Made by a program: the position numbers and the translations under genes. The notes beneath the pieces were generated by a model. It was given only the letters and a program-made list of their open reading frames with translations. It was not told where the DNA came from and did not search any database. From contig JACCIC010000217.1 in the NCBI GenBank assembly GCA_018907035.1, positions 666,001 to 730,000 of the forward strand: a stretch of 64,000 bases of DNA, given 5' to 3'. Each line of letters opens with the position of its first letter. Within the stretch, counting starts at the first letter, position 1. Of this stretch, positions 22,823-33,758 are shown in pieces. This DNA is from Sycobia sp. Sy_11. Taxonomy: Eukaryota; Arthropoda; Insecta; Hymenoptera; Epichrysomallidae.

Positions 22823-22927
22823 AACATAAATTATGGTAGATATAGAAAAGGGTTCGACTGTTTTGCTATAAATATAATATAACATAAATATGTCGAACAT
22901 TCTGGTTTTTAAGGTTAAGCACTCAGC

Positions 22928-23701
22928 ATGGCCGACTATCAGCGAGAAAAAACTTTATTAAGTCAATTAGCTAAGTCATGTGAAGCAATAAGACATAAAC
23001 ATGAATTATTAAAATATGATCGAGCAAATGTAGAACGCGTATTAGATGAAAGCTTCAAACCAATCATTACTCCTCTAAATAAACTCATTACTGTAGCAAT
23101 AGTATCTGATGTAACAAATATTAACAAAGAAGAGAAGAACAATTTATCTATTTTTAAAAAGGACAAAAAAATTAAAGAATCGTTGTCTCATGATGAGAGT
23201 AATTAGTATTCTACTTGGTATGGTGGACTTTAATCGCCATACATTTCTTGATTTTGTGTATGGAGTTCATAAGGAAAATAATGATCTCATGATTTGAAAT
23301 TTACAAATAAATTTCGCCAACAATAATATCATAGTTAATAATACAAAATATTCATCACTAAAGGCTAGTTAGAACTATTATTTAGACAATTACCAGATGT
23401 GAAACTCGTGAACAATAACGATCGTTAAACTTAACAAAAAATTCTCGAAGTATCCAATGCTCATAAAAAAGATTATGATAAAAATAAAGGACTATTTACA
23501 AAAAAAGGAGGAGCTGTTTTACCGCGATTTAAAATTGCAAAAAAAAATTTGCCCTTAGACTATGTATACTGAGATAACCCGAATGAGTTAGCAAATCGAC
23601 TAAGGGTATTGTTCGCTGAAAGATCTGCGGGAAATCAGATTCACATGTATGAAATATACTCTATTATCGAGGAGTTGCACGAGGCTAGTCTTCTATATTA
23701 A
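22928..23701 (+). pseudogene. Maverick-associated gene of unknown function (DUF8207-like C-terminus), broken
   Basis: The first part (ATG at 22928) encodes ADYQREKTLLSQLAK, KYDRANVERVLDESFKPI, a helical start typical of a frequent arthropod Maverick protein. The frame ends at 23204; later pieces FLDFVYGVHKENNDLMI, LLFRQLPDVKLVN, ILEVSNAHKKDYDK and the conserved C-terminal NPNELANRLRVLFAERSAGN continue to the TAA at 23701. The tryptophan expected before DNPNEL is a TGA stop, and at least two frame changes lie between. The C-terminal block is the part I associate with DUF8207; that name is from memory. Function unknown. Confidence 0.65.
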
Positions 23702-23733
23702 TATAGAAACATAATACTCCAATCAGTTTAACA

Positions 23734-24180
23734 ATGAGTGTCGACATATTCGGACGGAAGCTAGAAAAAACTGAAGACAGTGAAGGTCCACCTAACGTTG
23801 GATTTATATTTACATATGATAGTCAATATGATATGGAAAATAAACGAATCTGTAATCTCTCACCGTCAGTTAAATTAAATGATGCCGTTGATTTATATAC
23901 ATTAAGAAATTATGTACGAGAGGAAACTTCAAACTTATTAAAATTTTTAAGCGAGATAAATGAAAAAATCGATGCTTTATCAGCAATACCACCATCTATT
24001 GTAGAATTAGAAAAAAGAATTGCTGATTCAAAAACTTCATTCAATGCATATAAATCAAAAATTAGAAGTGAATCGATATCTATTAATAGCAAGATGAAAA
24101 AAGTTATTGAGTTAGCAGGAAAAACACACAATGAATTATTCAAAGAAATAAAGAATGGAAATAGTGATGGAAATTCATAA
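23734..24180 (+). CDS. Maverick-associated coiled-coil protein (MSVDIFGR- family)
   Basis: A 148-codon ORF, the only Maverick gene here with no visible break. It starts MSVDIFGRKLEK, has a PPNVGFIFTYDSQYDMENKRI segment that marks the family, and ends in a long charged helical region (about residues 70-140) that looks like a coiled coil. The family is frequent among insect Maverick genes upstream of the integrase. A fibre- or tail-like virion role has been a natural guess, but nothing in the sequence proves it. It follows the previous gene by 32 bp and precedes the integrase on the same strand, suggesting cotranscription. Confidence 0.6.
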   Translation: MSVDIFGRKLEKTEDSEGPPNVGFIFTYDSQYDMENKRICNLSPSVKLNDAVDLYTLRNYVREETSNLLKFLSEINEKIDALSAIPPSIVELEKRIADSKTSFNAYKSKIRSESISINSKMKKVIELAGKTHNELFKEIKNGNSDGNS

Positions 24181-25052
24181 GCCTGCTCGTCGAACTTATA
24201 TTCGACGATAATTTGAACTACGTGACATAGATGAGACATGGCAAGGCGATCTCGTTGAAATGCAACTTTATGCTCGAGAATATAAAGGATACAAAAACAT
24301 GGTTACAGTTATAGATACCTTATCTAAATTTGCATGGGCATACCTTTGAAGCGAAAAATTGGTAAAGATGTGATAACAGCATTCTCAAGCATGGACGTAT
24401 ACCAAAGAATTTGCATACAGATAGAGGTAAAGAATTTTACAATGTAGATTTTCAAGAAGTAATGAGAAAAAACAATATTAATCTATACTCAACATATAGT
24501 AATCTAAAAGCATCTATATGCGAGCGTTTCAATCGTATTTTGAACGAAAACATGTGAATAGTTTAGTCTTCGTGGAAATTATAAGTGGATTGATATTTTA
24601 CCGAATTTAATTACTGCTTATAATGTGACAAAGCATAGAACTATCGGTGTTAAACCGAAAGATCTGACATCAGCAAATAAATCATAAATTTTTACTTTAC
24701 GTTACTTGGTAGAACAAAAATAAGGAAGAAACTTAATAAATTTAATGTTGGAGATAAAGTACGAGTTAGTAAACTGAAGCAGAGTTTTGAGAAAGGATAT
24801 ACACCTAACTGGTCAACAGAAATATTCACAATCAACAGAGTTGCAGCAACCAATCCTACAACTTACCATTTAAAAGATTATAAAAATCAACCTATCGCTG
24901 GATGTTTCTATGAACAAGAGCTTCTAAGAATCAAGTATCCAAATGTTTACCTCGTTGAAAAAGTTTTTAAAAGTCGAGGAGATAAAGTTTTCGCCAAGTG
25001 GCTTGGATTTGATAGCTTTCGTAATAGTTGGATAAATAAAGAGACTTTATAA
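24181..25052 (+). pseudogene. Maverick/Polinton retroviral-type integrase with chromodomain-like end, broken
   Basis: The frame changes several times. Readable pieces in order are DETWQGDLVEMQLY and TVIDTLSKFAWAY (first catalytic D), a HTDRGKEFYN-like DRG motif near 24415, SNLKASICERFNRILNE near 24505 (catalytic E), NYKWIDILPNLI, and KHRTIGVKPKDL. A C-terminal NWSTEIFTINRV beta region is followed by KSRGDKVFAKWLGFDSFRNS near 24970, a chromodomain-like segment. The order is that of Polinton integrases, which join element DNA to the target with a 6-bp duplication. At least five breaks, including stops at about 24347 and 24557, make it non-functional. Confidence 0.82.
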
Positions 25053-25214
25053 CTTAAGTAATAAAAAATTATAACATGATTATACTTTTAATATGTACAT
25101 TAATTTTGTATAATTTTGTTCATGAGAATTAATAAATAAATACATTTCTGTTTAAATCAAATGTTATTTAATTATTTCATTTTACACATACATTTTATAT
25201 ATTACACTGTTTTA

Positions 25215-26000
25215 AATTCAAAATTATTTTCACCCAAAGATTTTATAAAACTTATAATTTGTGTGTTCAATTTAATCTTCAAAACTTATTGTATTTTTCA
25301 ATACTGCACTTTTAACAGCTTTGGCTCCTTGATTCGACATTCGACTTTTTATTTTCATACTCTATATTTTACTTCGCAATTCCACAAATTCAGTTAAAAT
25401 TCTACCATTACACTCAACTTTCATTAACCCGATATTTTTCATAGTTTTCTGAGATATTCGATAAGGATTATTCTTAGGATAATCTGACGTATCAAATTCA
25501 TGATTATCCTTCCACATCAAGTCATACATATCAATCTTTTTTTCTTCGTATACAAGACTATTAGTATATGAATATAATAATTTACAATTTTCACCTACTC
25601 TTTCGTGAATACTCATAATGAAATCTGTAAACAAGAGTTTTAGATAAATCTAATACGGACAACCCAAAATATATAGGTTTTCTTATATGAATTTCAGTTC
25701 TCAACAACTATACGGCAACTAAATTTTCACCAAAAATGGAACAATTGTGGAATTTTGGAGAAACGATTAGTGCTTCTGCACCATAATGTCCATCCCATAT
25801 ATTTATTTTTTTTCTTTTTCTCTTTTTCTTTTATTTTCCATAATCTTGCCGTAAATATCATTATTCAAAAATTTAATTTCTCAAATTCAGTTTTAGCATG
25901 CTTTCTCTTTTCTCTATTCAAATCAAGGTATTTCTTTAAGGTATTGAAAGGTATTTTTTTAAGCGTATTGAAGGACTTGTTGCAATGCTCGATAATGTAT
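25215..26000 (-). pseudogene. Maverick protein-primed DNA polymerase B, C-terminal remnant
   Basis: On the minus strand, in several frames, one reads from high to low coordinates: LKKYLDLNREKRKHAKTEFEK, NNDIYGKIMENKRK (motif B region, KxxxNSxYG in the family), and WDGHYGAEALIVSPKFH. These are followed by ENLVAVEL, KPIYFGLSVLDLSKTLVYRF, CKLLYSYTNSLVYE, then EFDTSDYPKNN and MTEFVELRSK-like sequence near 25370. The palm motif C is YxDTDS in family B polymerases; here it reads YSYTNS, so both metal-binding aspartates are gone. Only the last third of the gene remains; exonuclease and most of the palm are missing. Position and orientation (convergent with the integrase) fit a Maverick. Confidence 0.8.
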
Positions 26001-26655
26001 GATATAGCGATGTTATTCGTATAATGTCGTGAATAATTTGTTCATTTTACTTCCTGGAGGTGCAGTATGTACGGGGTAAACGAAAAGAGTTCTTGAAGTC
26101 GCTGAATGACATCCTGATAATATTTTAATAACGCTACAATGCTTGAAAACACACTTACAAGACAAAATAATTTAATATCATTAAAACAATACACATTTAA
26201 AAAAAACTATTTCACTATAATTTATTTTCTATAAATATCAGTAACTTGTATAGAGTAAAAAAATGCTGATCACGACAAGCTATTAATATATAAAGATGTG
26301 AATAGCTTGAGATTCAAATCTATACTGTGTAAACCTGATGTTCTCCTTACTTGTATAACTAGAGAAGACTCAAAATTTTGTTTGCTACAGTGATCTTTCT
26401 ATAGAAGTAAACCTTGATATAGCAGCATGCCTAATAGATGCTGGAAAATATTCTTTCACCTTTCAAGTAAAACGTATATATCTCTTGTTTTAAATGAAAA
26501 GCTTAACTGAGTGCAAAATTACTGAAAAGGAATATATATCAATAATGAGCAATATGTAATATAACAATAACATATGCAATGAAAAGAGAATAGTGGGGAT
26601 GTTTATTTATCTATAAAAGTAATTGAAAAACTAAAAGTCATCATTCTTACTCATT
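26001..26655. other. AT-rich, no recognisable gene
   Basis: Short disconnected open pieces occur near 26380-26560, but I recognise none. It may be decayed Maverick sequence between the polymerase remnant and the second MEYIV- copy. Confidence 0.5.
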
Positions 26656-27080
26656 ATGGAGTACATTGTGAACGTTTAAGGCTTTAAAAACTCTTTGAAT
26701 GAATTTATTTGGAAACAAGTTGCAATAATTACTCTTGAAGACGATGCACCAATAGTTTATTTGTTTCAAGCACTGAAAAAATGGTGAGAATCAATGGTTG
26801 GAACGTAAATATCACGGGTTACCATGGAGTTCTGGCAATATACCATATGAAGAAAATAAAAAAATAATTGCTAATTGTTTAAAAAATGTTCAAGATATAT
26901 GTGAAAGGTTTTCAAAAGAAAATATACCTGCAAAAATTTTCAAACAATATTAAAAATCTTGATGACTTAAAGTGCCCTTCATTATGGAAATTATAAGCTT
27001 CAGGCAATACGTAGTGCTATCATCATATATTATGCTTTAGGTCCATATGCGCAGTACAGAATGTATATTGACTAAAATCT
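26656..27080 (+). pseudogene. Second copy of the MEYIV- Maverick-associated gene, broken
   Basis: Starts MEYIVNV, a stop, then GFKNSLNEFIWKQVAIITLE and IVYLFQ. After a frame change it has ERKYHGLPWSSGNIPYEENK and KNVQDICERFSKENIPAK. Near 26965-27060 are weak remnants of the cysteine-containing end. WSSG-IPYE is the best family marker I know for this protein of unknown function. It is in opposite orientation to, and about 8.5 kb from, the copy at 18139. Confidence 0.6.
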
Positions 27081-28550
27081 TGGATACTCGAAAATAGTCA
27101 TCGAAGGCTGCAAGAAATTGATGAAACAGTTTTATTTTTAATGTATACGTAATACAAGTATTCATCTATAGAGAAAAACTTTTCATTGAAGTTGTAATGT
27201 TTTCGAAACAGAATTTCGACTGAATTGCCTGCCTTGTGTATAAATATCTTCTTTTTCTCTACCTGCCAATGAAATACAGCAACCGGCAATGAAAATGTCC
27301 TCCTCTACTACTCGAACTGTCTCTAATGTAAACAACAGGGGAACTCAGACTGACTCTGGTGTAAGCAGCAGGGAGCCTTGCATATGGATAGTCATGCGAC
27401 CTAGGTAAGTGCGTAGGAAATGGAGAAGGGCAATGAATTGGGAAAAAAGAGAAAAATGTGAAGAAATTTTCTAATTGTAAATATAGGTTTAACACCATGA
27501 GATAATTTGACTGCAGCATTCACCATCAGTTTGAACCCTGTGCTTTAACTAGCTATATCTTCGATACTTTAAATTAAATTTTTAAAATGACACCGCGTTG
27601 TAATAATAAAACGTGCGTTAATTTTGAATAAAATACACCAGTGCGGTATATAACGTAGGCTTGGATCACAATTTTTAATTGTGTTAATTTAATACATCTG
27701 GAAGCGCGAGACACCGCTGAAGAGATTTAGAATACTTTAAAAGTAAGCTGGAAAAAGAAGAATAATTTTAAAATCTTTTTACTAAGCATTCAGGAAGATA
27801 TCTCTATGAGAGATTTGGAAATTTGCAACTTCAGTATGGATGCAGCAATTTAGAATGCAGTGCAAAAGACATGAAAAATCAAGAAGGAAGTGTTGCAGAA
27901 GTCTTTTCTATTTTATTAGATAAACTAGAAGAGAAATACATCATCGATGTAAAATATGCAATTCTTGATGCATTACGGCCATTCAGTAAATATTTCATAT
28001 AACAAGATTAACGACCTCAACTAGCCTTGGCGGTATGAAGATTGTATTAGTGTAAAGTTAAATAATGCTGAAATCGTGAAACTTTTAGAATTACAACTGT
28101 TTTAATTTTCATATTAAAACTCGGGAATTTTACAATAGTGCTTATCTTGTAATAAAATTGGATGAAGACATTGAACAAGAATTAGAAAAGTTATAAAAAA
28201 CAAAAGTTTGTGTGTAATTTAGTTGTATATTTCAATGTTAATCAAATTTAATAAAAAATTACTATTGTAATTAAATTTAATAAAGCTATTGTAATTGAAT
28301 ACAAAAACGTGTTTTTATTGTAATTATATAGTAACATAATATATTATAATATACAGGTGCAGAGAGGGTGTACAAGAGCGGCGGAATAGTTTTCATCGGT
28401 AAGTATAAAAGTTATTTGTATAATACATACCCTCCTCTATAATACAGCGGGCGGTATTGGAAAAGAGAAAGATATATACTTTTCTCTTTTTCTAACAGGA
28501 AACTAGTGTTGTCAGCGAGAAAAGAATATAGTATACTCTCTCTTACACAG
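27081..28550. other. AT-rich stretch with one unexplained open segment
   Basis: Most of this stretch is AT-rich and closed in all frames. The segment 27784-28002 (plus) is open for 73 codons, lacks an ATG start and reads HSGRYLYERFGNLQLQYG, then SVAEVFSILLDKLEEKYIID and ALRPFSKYF. Its amino-acid composition looks like real protein, but I do not recognise it. It might be another Maverick gene remnant because it lies inside the inverted repeats. Confidence 0.4.
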
Positions 28551-28578
28551 GCCGATAGTGTCTGTGCGGCGTAGTATT
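28551..28578 (-). repeat. Inverted repeat, right arm (possible Maverick terminus)
   Basis: Reads GTGCGGCGTAGTATT at its outer side on the plus strand, the inverse of 17961-17988 (25 of 28 positions). Confidence 0.6.
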
Positions 28579-28608
28579 TAAAAAAATAAGGTTCTTAAAT
28601 AATTTAAA

Positions 28609-28724
28609 ATTAAAACAGCAAATTCTTTCTTTCCGTCAACAAAAAACGTTAGAGATTGTACAGCTTATTAAAACAGCAAATTCTTTCTTTCCGTCAACAA
28701 AAAACGTTAGAGATTGTACAGCTT
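28609..28724. repeat. Perfect 58-bp tandem duplication
   Basis: Two adjacent identical units, 28609-28666 and 28667-28724, each beginning ATTAAAACAGCAAATTC and ending GATTGTACAGCTT. They begin 30 bp outside the right inverted-repeat arm. Identity implies a recent event. Confidence 0.93.
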
Positions 28725-29744
28725 GGTACTCAATTTACAGGTATTAATTAAATAATTAGCAGCAGATGAAATAATAAATAATTTAAATAATAATGAATAA
28801 TAAATAACAAAAATCAAAACATAACTACAAGGAAAATAGTCGAGAAGGAGCAAAACTAGATGACATAGAAGTAATAGAGGATTATTTAAAACACAAACAA
28901 CCTAAATAATTAATAATGATAGATCAATAAATAAATAAATAAATAACAGACAACTTGGAAAAAAGATTCGGCAGTAAATTTCACTTCTAAAATAACCAGT
29001 TAAGAAGGCTAACCAGGACATAAATCTCATTTGTTGAATAACTAAAAAATTAATAAACAATTCTTTTGCATAAACAATCAAAAAGAAATTTTTTTTAAAT
29101 TTCTCTGCTTTCATAAGGACACAAGAAACATTCTAAATTAAATTGTTTCAACTTCAACAATTTTTTTTTTTGGAAATTTTTCTTAGTTTTTTTCTCTTTC
29201 TGTCACTGCAGGATACTGAAAACCATTAAATTTTTTCTCGCAACCTGAACAAAAAAAAATAATATTCGATAACTTTTACAATTTGTTCACTACAAAAAAA
29301 ACATAATAAACTACATAATAGAAACAGTAATAACATTATTTAATAAACAAAAGAAAGAAAAAAGAAGATACTTACCAGAGATAACAATATCTTTAGAATT
29401 CAGATTAAAATCAAAATAGTACAAGCAAAGAAAAACAAAGTAAATTTTGATTGAAAATGAATAAAGATTGAAAATACAACATTTTAACAAAATAAACTAA
29501 CTGTAGACTAAAAAAGACTGATAATTATAAGTTGTGAATAAATCTACGTATAGGTAGTAAAATTTTTATCGGATTTATAAATTTTAGAATAGACGTGTAT
29601 ACTAACGAATACAACACTAAGTTATAATAAACAAAATTTTAATCCATAATTATATAGTAAATTATATATAAATTAGATATATATATATAATTATATAAAC
29701 AATACCTAAATAATATATAAAAAAAAATTTATTGTCATATATAC
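28725..29744. other. AT-rich, no recognisable gene or LTR
   Basis: This stretch precedes the gypsy gag. I looked for a 5' LTR matching the sequence after 37524 and saw none. Poly-A/T and TATATA runs dominate. No credible ORF. Confidence 0.5.
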
Positions 29745-31500
29745 TTGAGTAAAATGGAAGCAAAGCCATCAACAAGTCAGGTACTGGCCGACGAGGAAAG
29801 AAGGTTCAATAACCTTTTCACAGAGATGACGCCAGAACAACTTACTCGGAAAGAGTACTCTCCTAAGAGACTTTTCGGAAAGAGCGCTGCTGAATGGAAT
29901 GAGGTGGACGACGAAATTCATCCGGATATTCTGGAAATATCCGAAGTATTAAATTCCACAGAACTGAACTCGGTAGATGAGATAAAAGCCAAAAAAATAA
30001 CAGCTATTAATGTGGATGTACAAAAGGCTGCCGTTCAGCAGAGCTTCCAACCAAAAGCAATTACCATCACCACCATCGTCAATGGCCATCACCACCGGCT
30101 CACAGTACAAACCTGCCCGGTGCAGAGAAAATGCCGGCAACCATGGCAAACCTATGATATAATCTACCAGGACCATAGAGTGTCCCCCATAACCTGTGCA
30201 TACAGCAGTATACTGCGAGCATGCTATATCCACAACCAGAACTACCTACCGTTGCGGTCCAAGATAACAACAGACACGCAGAAAGTCCAGCACGATCACT
30301 GCCGCATACGTCAAACGGAGCTCCAAATGCACAAACCTGGTACCAAAACAGGTCGTAAGATAGTACGTATCTTAAGGAAACACAAGCAGGTCAGCTGCTG
30401 AGACAATGGAATATGAAGTATTCAGGAACGCCGCAAGAGGATGTAAAAGAGTTCTTGGAAAAACTAGAAGAGACTTGCGAAACTCTAAACATCCTAGCGG
30501 AAGACATACTGAAATTAATACCAGGTATATTATGCGGATCTGCTCGTACATGGGCAAGGCCAATCTATAAACAGTGGTAAACACTAGAAAACCTGAAGAC
30601 AGTACTGCGACAACAATTCCGACCTCTCGACTATACATTGCCAGTGGAAGAGGAATTTAGAGATAGGACGCAAGGTTCTAACGAGTCAGTAGGGTCATTC
30701 TTAATAGGTATGAGGGCAATATTTGGAAAAGTTTTGCCACCATTGCCACCAGAAACACAATTAGATAGGGTGTACCGAAATTTCAACCCTACCTTTATCG
30801 TCAAAATCAACAGAGCGGACTTTAAGACGCTAGACGAGTTGCAGGTACAGATCAGCAGATAGAACTTAAGAAAGTGCTAACTTGCCGTTACAAGGAGTCG
30901 CCAGCAGCAGAATCTTGCCTAATGAGCAGCGTAGCCTGCCCACCGTCTGGAAGAATGACCAGACGATCTAAGCTGGCAGCGTTAAACGAAGAACAGCCAA
31001 AACACGTAACGTTGACCGAACCACCAGCATCAATCATAACACCTAAGAAAGACCATAGTAAAGAAGATAGCCACAGCTGAATAACCAGAAGTTCACGGAA
31101 CGATCCTAGAAGTGAGCCAAGGGAAAAACAATATCGAAGTCCCTCTTCCAGATACCGTTCGCTGACACCTCCTCGGTCTCGATTAGGCCTAGGAGCCCGT
31201 CCCCACGTCACACGATATCATAACCCGTATAACCAGCCCCTCTCGCGACTACCGTCCAGCTCGAGAAAACAGTGACCAGAGACGTTACCCCCGATCACCT
31301 ACTAGAGAATGCAACGACAAATACCCGGTTTATAAAAGAACACGTCGTGAGTCACCGCTATCACGCACGGAATGAAGAAACCACTGCGGAGATGATCGGC
31401 CGTGTTGGATGTGCAGTAGACGAGGCCATTGGACAGATAGATGCCTCAAGCGGAAACACATTTTCTGCGAAGATGGCGTGACAACAATAAACTGCACGCG
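29745..31500 (+). pseudogene. Gypsy 1 Gag with zinc knuckle, broken
   Basis: The first segment (ATG at 29745 or 29754) encodes about 218 codons with an acidic N-terminus and then diverges. After a frame change, KYSGTPQEDVKEFLEKLEE, then GSARTWARPIY, TVLRQQFRPLDYTLPVEEEF, RTQGSNESVGSFL and YRNFNPTF form a retrotransposon Gag (capsid-like) domain between about 30415 and 30860. Further on, CWMCSRRGHWTDRC at 31403-31444 is a perfect CX2CX4HX4C zinc knuckle, followed by a FCEDGV...CTRC motif. Stops and frame changes lie at about 30400, 30580, 30862, 31080 and 31480. Confidence 0.78.
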
Positions 31501-33758
31501 TTGCGGGCCTAACGGAAGGACGTCGGGAAACGCCTAAGGGAAGAGGCTATCGGACTCGGCCCTACTATCCTTTACGATGACACTCCACGAACAAATAGAA
31601 ACGAGAATAACACAGGATGTGCGTTAATAATCTCCACGAACGTTACTGATTCTCGACGCTCGACCTCAATTCGGAAAGACGAGAATCGATTTTTTCTGAA
31701 CATTGAACTGTCAGGAAAAATACTTCTGGCCTTAATCAATCCGAGGGCACCCGATTCTTATATTGGACCACGTCCAGCAAATGTTGTTAAGATTAGTTAA
31801 GTTATACCGATCAGATCATTTATGCAGATGCCAGATGGCCAAATCTGCTGCAACGATGGAGAAGTACATCACCTCCTGAAAATAGATGGGCAACAAGTTA
31901 CGACGCGCTTCAGAGTGTCTACTGCTTTAACGTACGATATCATCTTAGGGATGGATATCCTGATTCAGTTACAAATGAAGATGAATTTCGCCAAAGCGAC
32001 CTGGCATACGTCTAGAAATATAGTAAGACACTTTCTGACGCGCGCGAATAACGAAGTACAAGCAATCACTGTCTTAGTAGCAGTTAATGGGGTTGCCACG
32101 TTGGAGTAGAGGTAAAGGCAACAACTGAACCGGCTATTGGATCAGCTGATACCAGAATAAACCAGAGCCCTAAGGCTCGCACAGATGCCCCCTCATCACA
32201 TAGACGTGCAAGGCGATCGACCTATTAAACAGCGCGTCCGCCGCATACCGGATAAATTATTAAAGCAGGCCGATGCAAAAGTCGACATACTTCACGCCGA
32301 AGGGATCATAGAACCTTCGGAGCTTTCGTGGAGCAGTTGTCCGGTGATCGTGCCGAAAAAGGACGGCAAAATCAGATGCTCACATAGACTACACAGGTGA
32401 CTAAGAACGATGCCTATCCTCTTCCTCACATGGACGTCCTATTGGATAATCTGCGTGACGCTCGTTATCTTTTTAAGATAGACTTGAGCCAGACGTATCA
32501 CCAGATTCCTTTAGATGACGCTAGCAAGGAAATAGCTGCCTCCGTAGTCCCGCCGAAAGGACTGTTTCAGTATACCAGAATTCCATACGGGCTGACCAAC
32601 GCCCCAGCCAGTTTTCAGTACGGCATGGATGTCGTGTTCGGACCGCAGTAGCAGCCATGCATATTCGTCTATATGGACGATATTATTATCGCCACGAATA
32701 CGTTCGAGAAACACACTCAGCAATTAGAAGCGGTACTGGCCCGCTTTAATCAGGTTGCGCTTCAAATTAATAAGGAGAAGTCTGAGTTTTGTTGTCCGAA
32801 GATACGTTACCTAGGTTATATGGTAGGTAAAGATGGACTGCGTATGGATCCCGACAAGCTAAAGCCCATTACAGAATATCTAACCCCAACGAACGCAAAA
32901 CAGCTGAGAACTTTTCTCGGCATGGTAGGGTGGTAGGCCCGCTACATAAAATCTTTACCGGGCGTAAAGACACCACTAAGTAAACTTTTACGGAAGAATG
33001 TTAGATGCCACTGGGACAAACCCCAGGAAGACGCATTTAACGAACTGCGTATCCTGCTAACGCAAGCTCCTGTACGAGCGCGCCCCATACAGAGTAAGCT
33101 CGGTGCCGACCTACGGATAATGAAGAACACCTTATCGACTATGCGATCAGGGCATTGACTAAGGCGCAGATAAACTACACAGTGATCCAAAAAGAGTGTC
33201 TCGTCGTACTCTTTACCGTAGAGAAATTTAGAGGCTATCTGTTGGGAGAGGAATTCATGGTGATCACCGATCACAGTATCCTAAAATGGCTACATACGCT
33301 AAAATACCTACGGGCAGATTAGCAAGATGGACCACAGCTCTGCAGGCCTATAATATGAAGATTATTCATAGAAAAGACGCCCTGCATAAGGTGCCAGACG
33401 CACTCTCACGTCCTACTGCCACAGAAACATCGCTAACAGCCACTATCGCCGCTATGAAGCGAGATAGTTGGTATGAAAGAAAAGTCAAAAAAATCAGAGA
33501 TTGCCCAGAAACACATCCAGACTGGTGCATTCAAAACAACATCCAACAATTCTTGAAACATCGCCCGAATGTCTACTCGGACGCACTAGGTCCCGGGGAA
33601 GACGATTGGAAGATCGTCATCTCTTCCAAAGATCGGGAGCGCATAATGTTCGAATGTCACAGCATGCCGACATCCGGACTTTCCGGTGTCGATAAAACAC
33701 TACATAAGGTCTCTCGAGACTATTACTGGCCAGGAATGAGGAGAGATATTTACAGCTA
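31501..33758 (+). pseudogene. Gypsy 1 Pol, first part: protease, RT, RNase H, start of integrase
   Basis: The protease remnant near 31725-31960 keeps APDSYIGP and IILGMDIL, but the expected DSG/DTG is not present. RT (32185-32936) has RIPDKLLKQADAKV, VIVPKKDGK, FKIDLSQTYHQIPL, YGLTNAPASFQ and the catalytic FVYMDDIIIATN (near 32670). A TAG precedes this box and a frame change lies near 32395. RNase H is read across 32940-33430 in shifting frames (HWDKPQEDAF, EKFRGYLLGEEF, ITDHSILKWLHTL, VPDALSRPT). The integrase N-domain begins at about 33600 and is interrupted at 33758 by the mariner. Confidence 0.85.

Larger units (their letters stand above)
17961..28578. mobile_element. Degenerate Maverick/Polinton DNA transposon (virus-like)
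   Basis: Between 18033 and 26000 lie remnants of the characteristic Maverick gene set: capsid-like proteins, adenain-like cysteine protease, phospholipase-A2-like virion protein, FtsK/A32-type packaging ATPase, retroviral-type integrase and protein-primed family B DNA polymerase. Left-hand virion genes are on the minus strand, ATPase to integrase on the plus strand, polymerase on the minus strand. A 28-bp sequence at 17961-17988 is repeated inverted at 28551-28578 with 25 matches and may be the remnant termini. The true element is usually 15-20 kb; most of the polymerase and probably capsid sequence are missing. All genes are broken. A mariner is inserted at 19061-20330. Confidence 0.8.
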
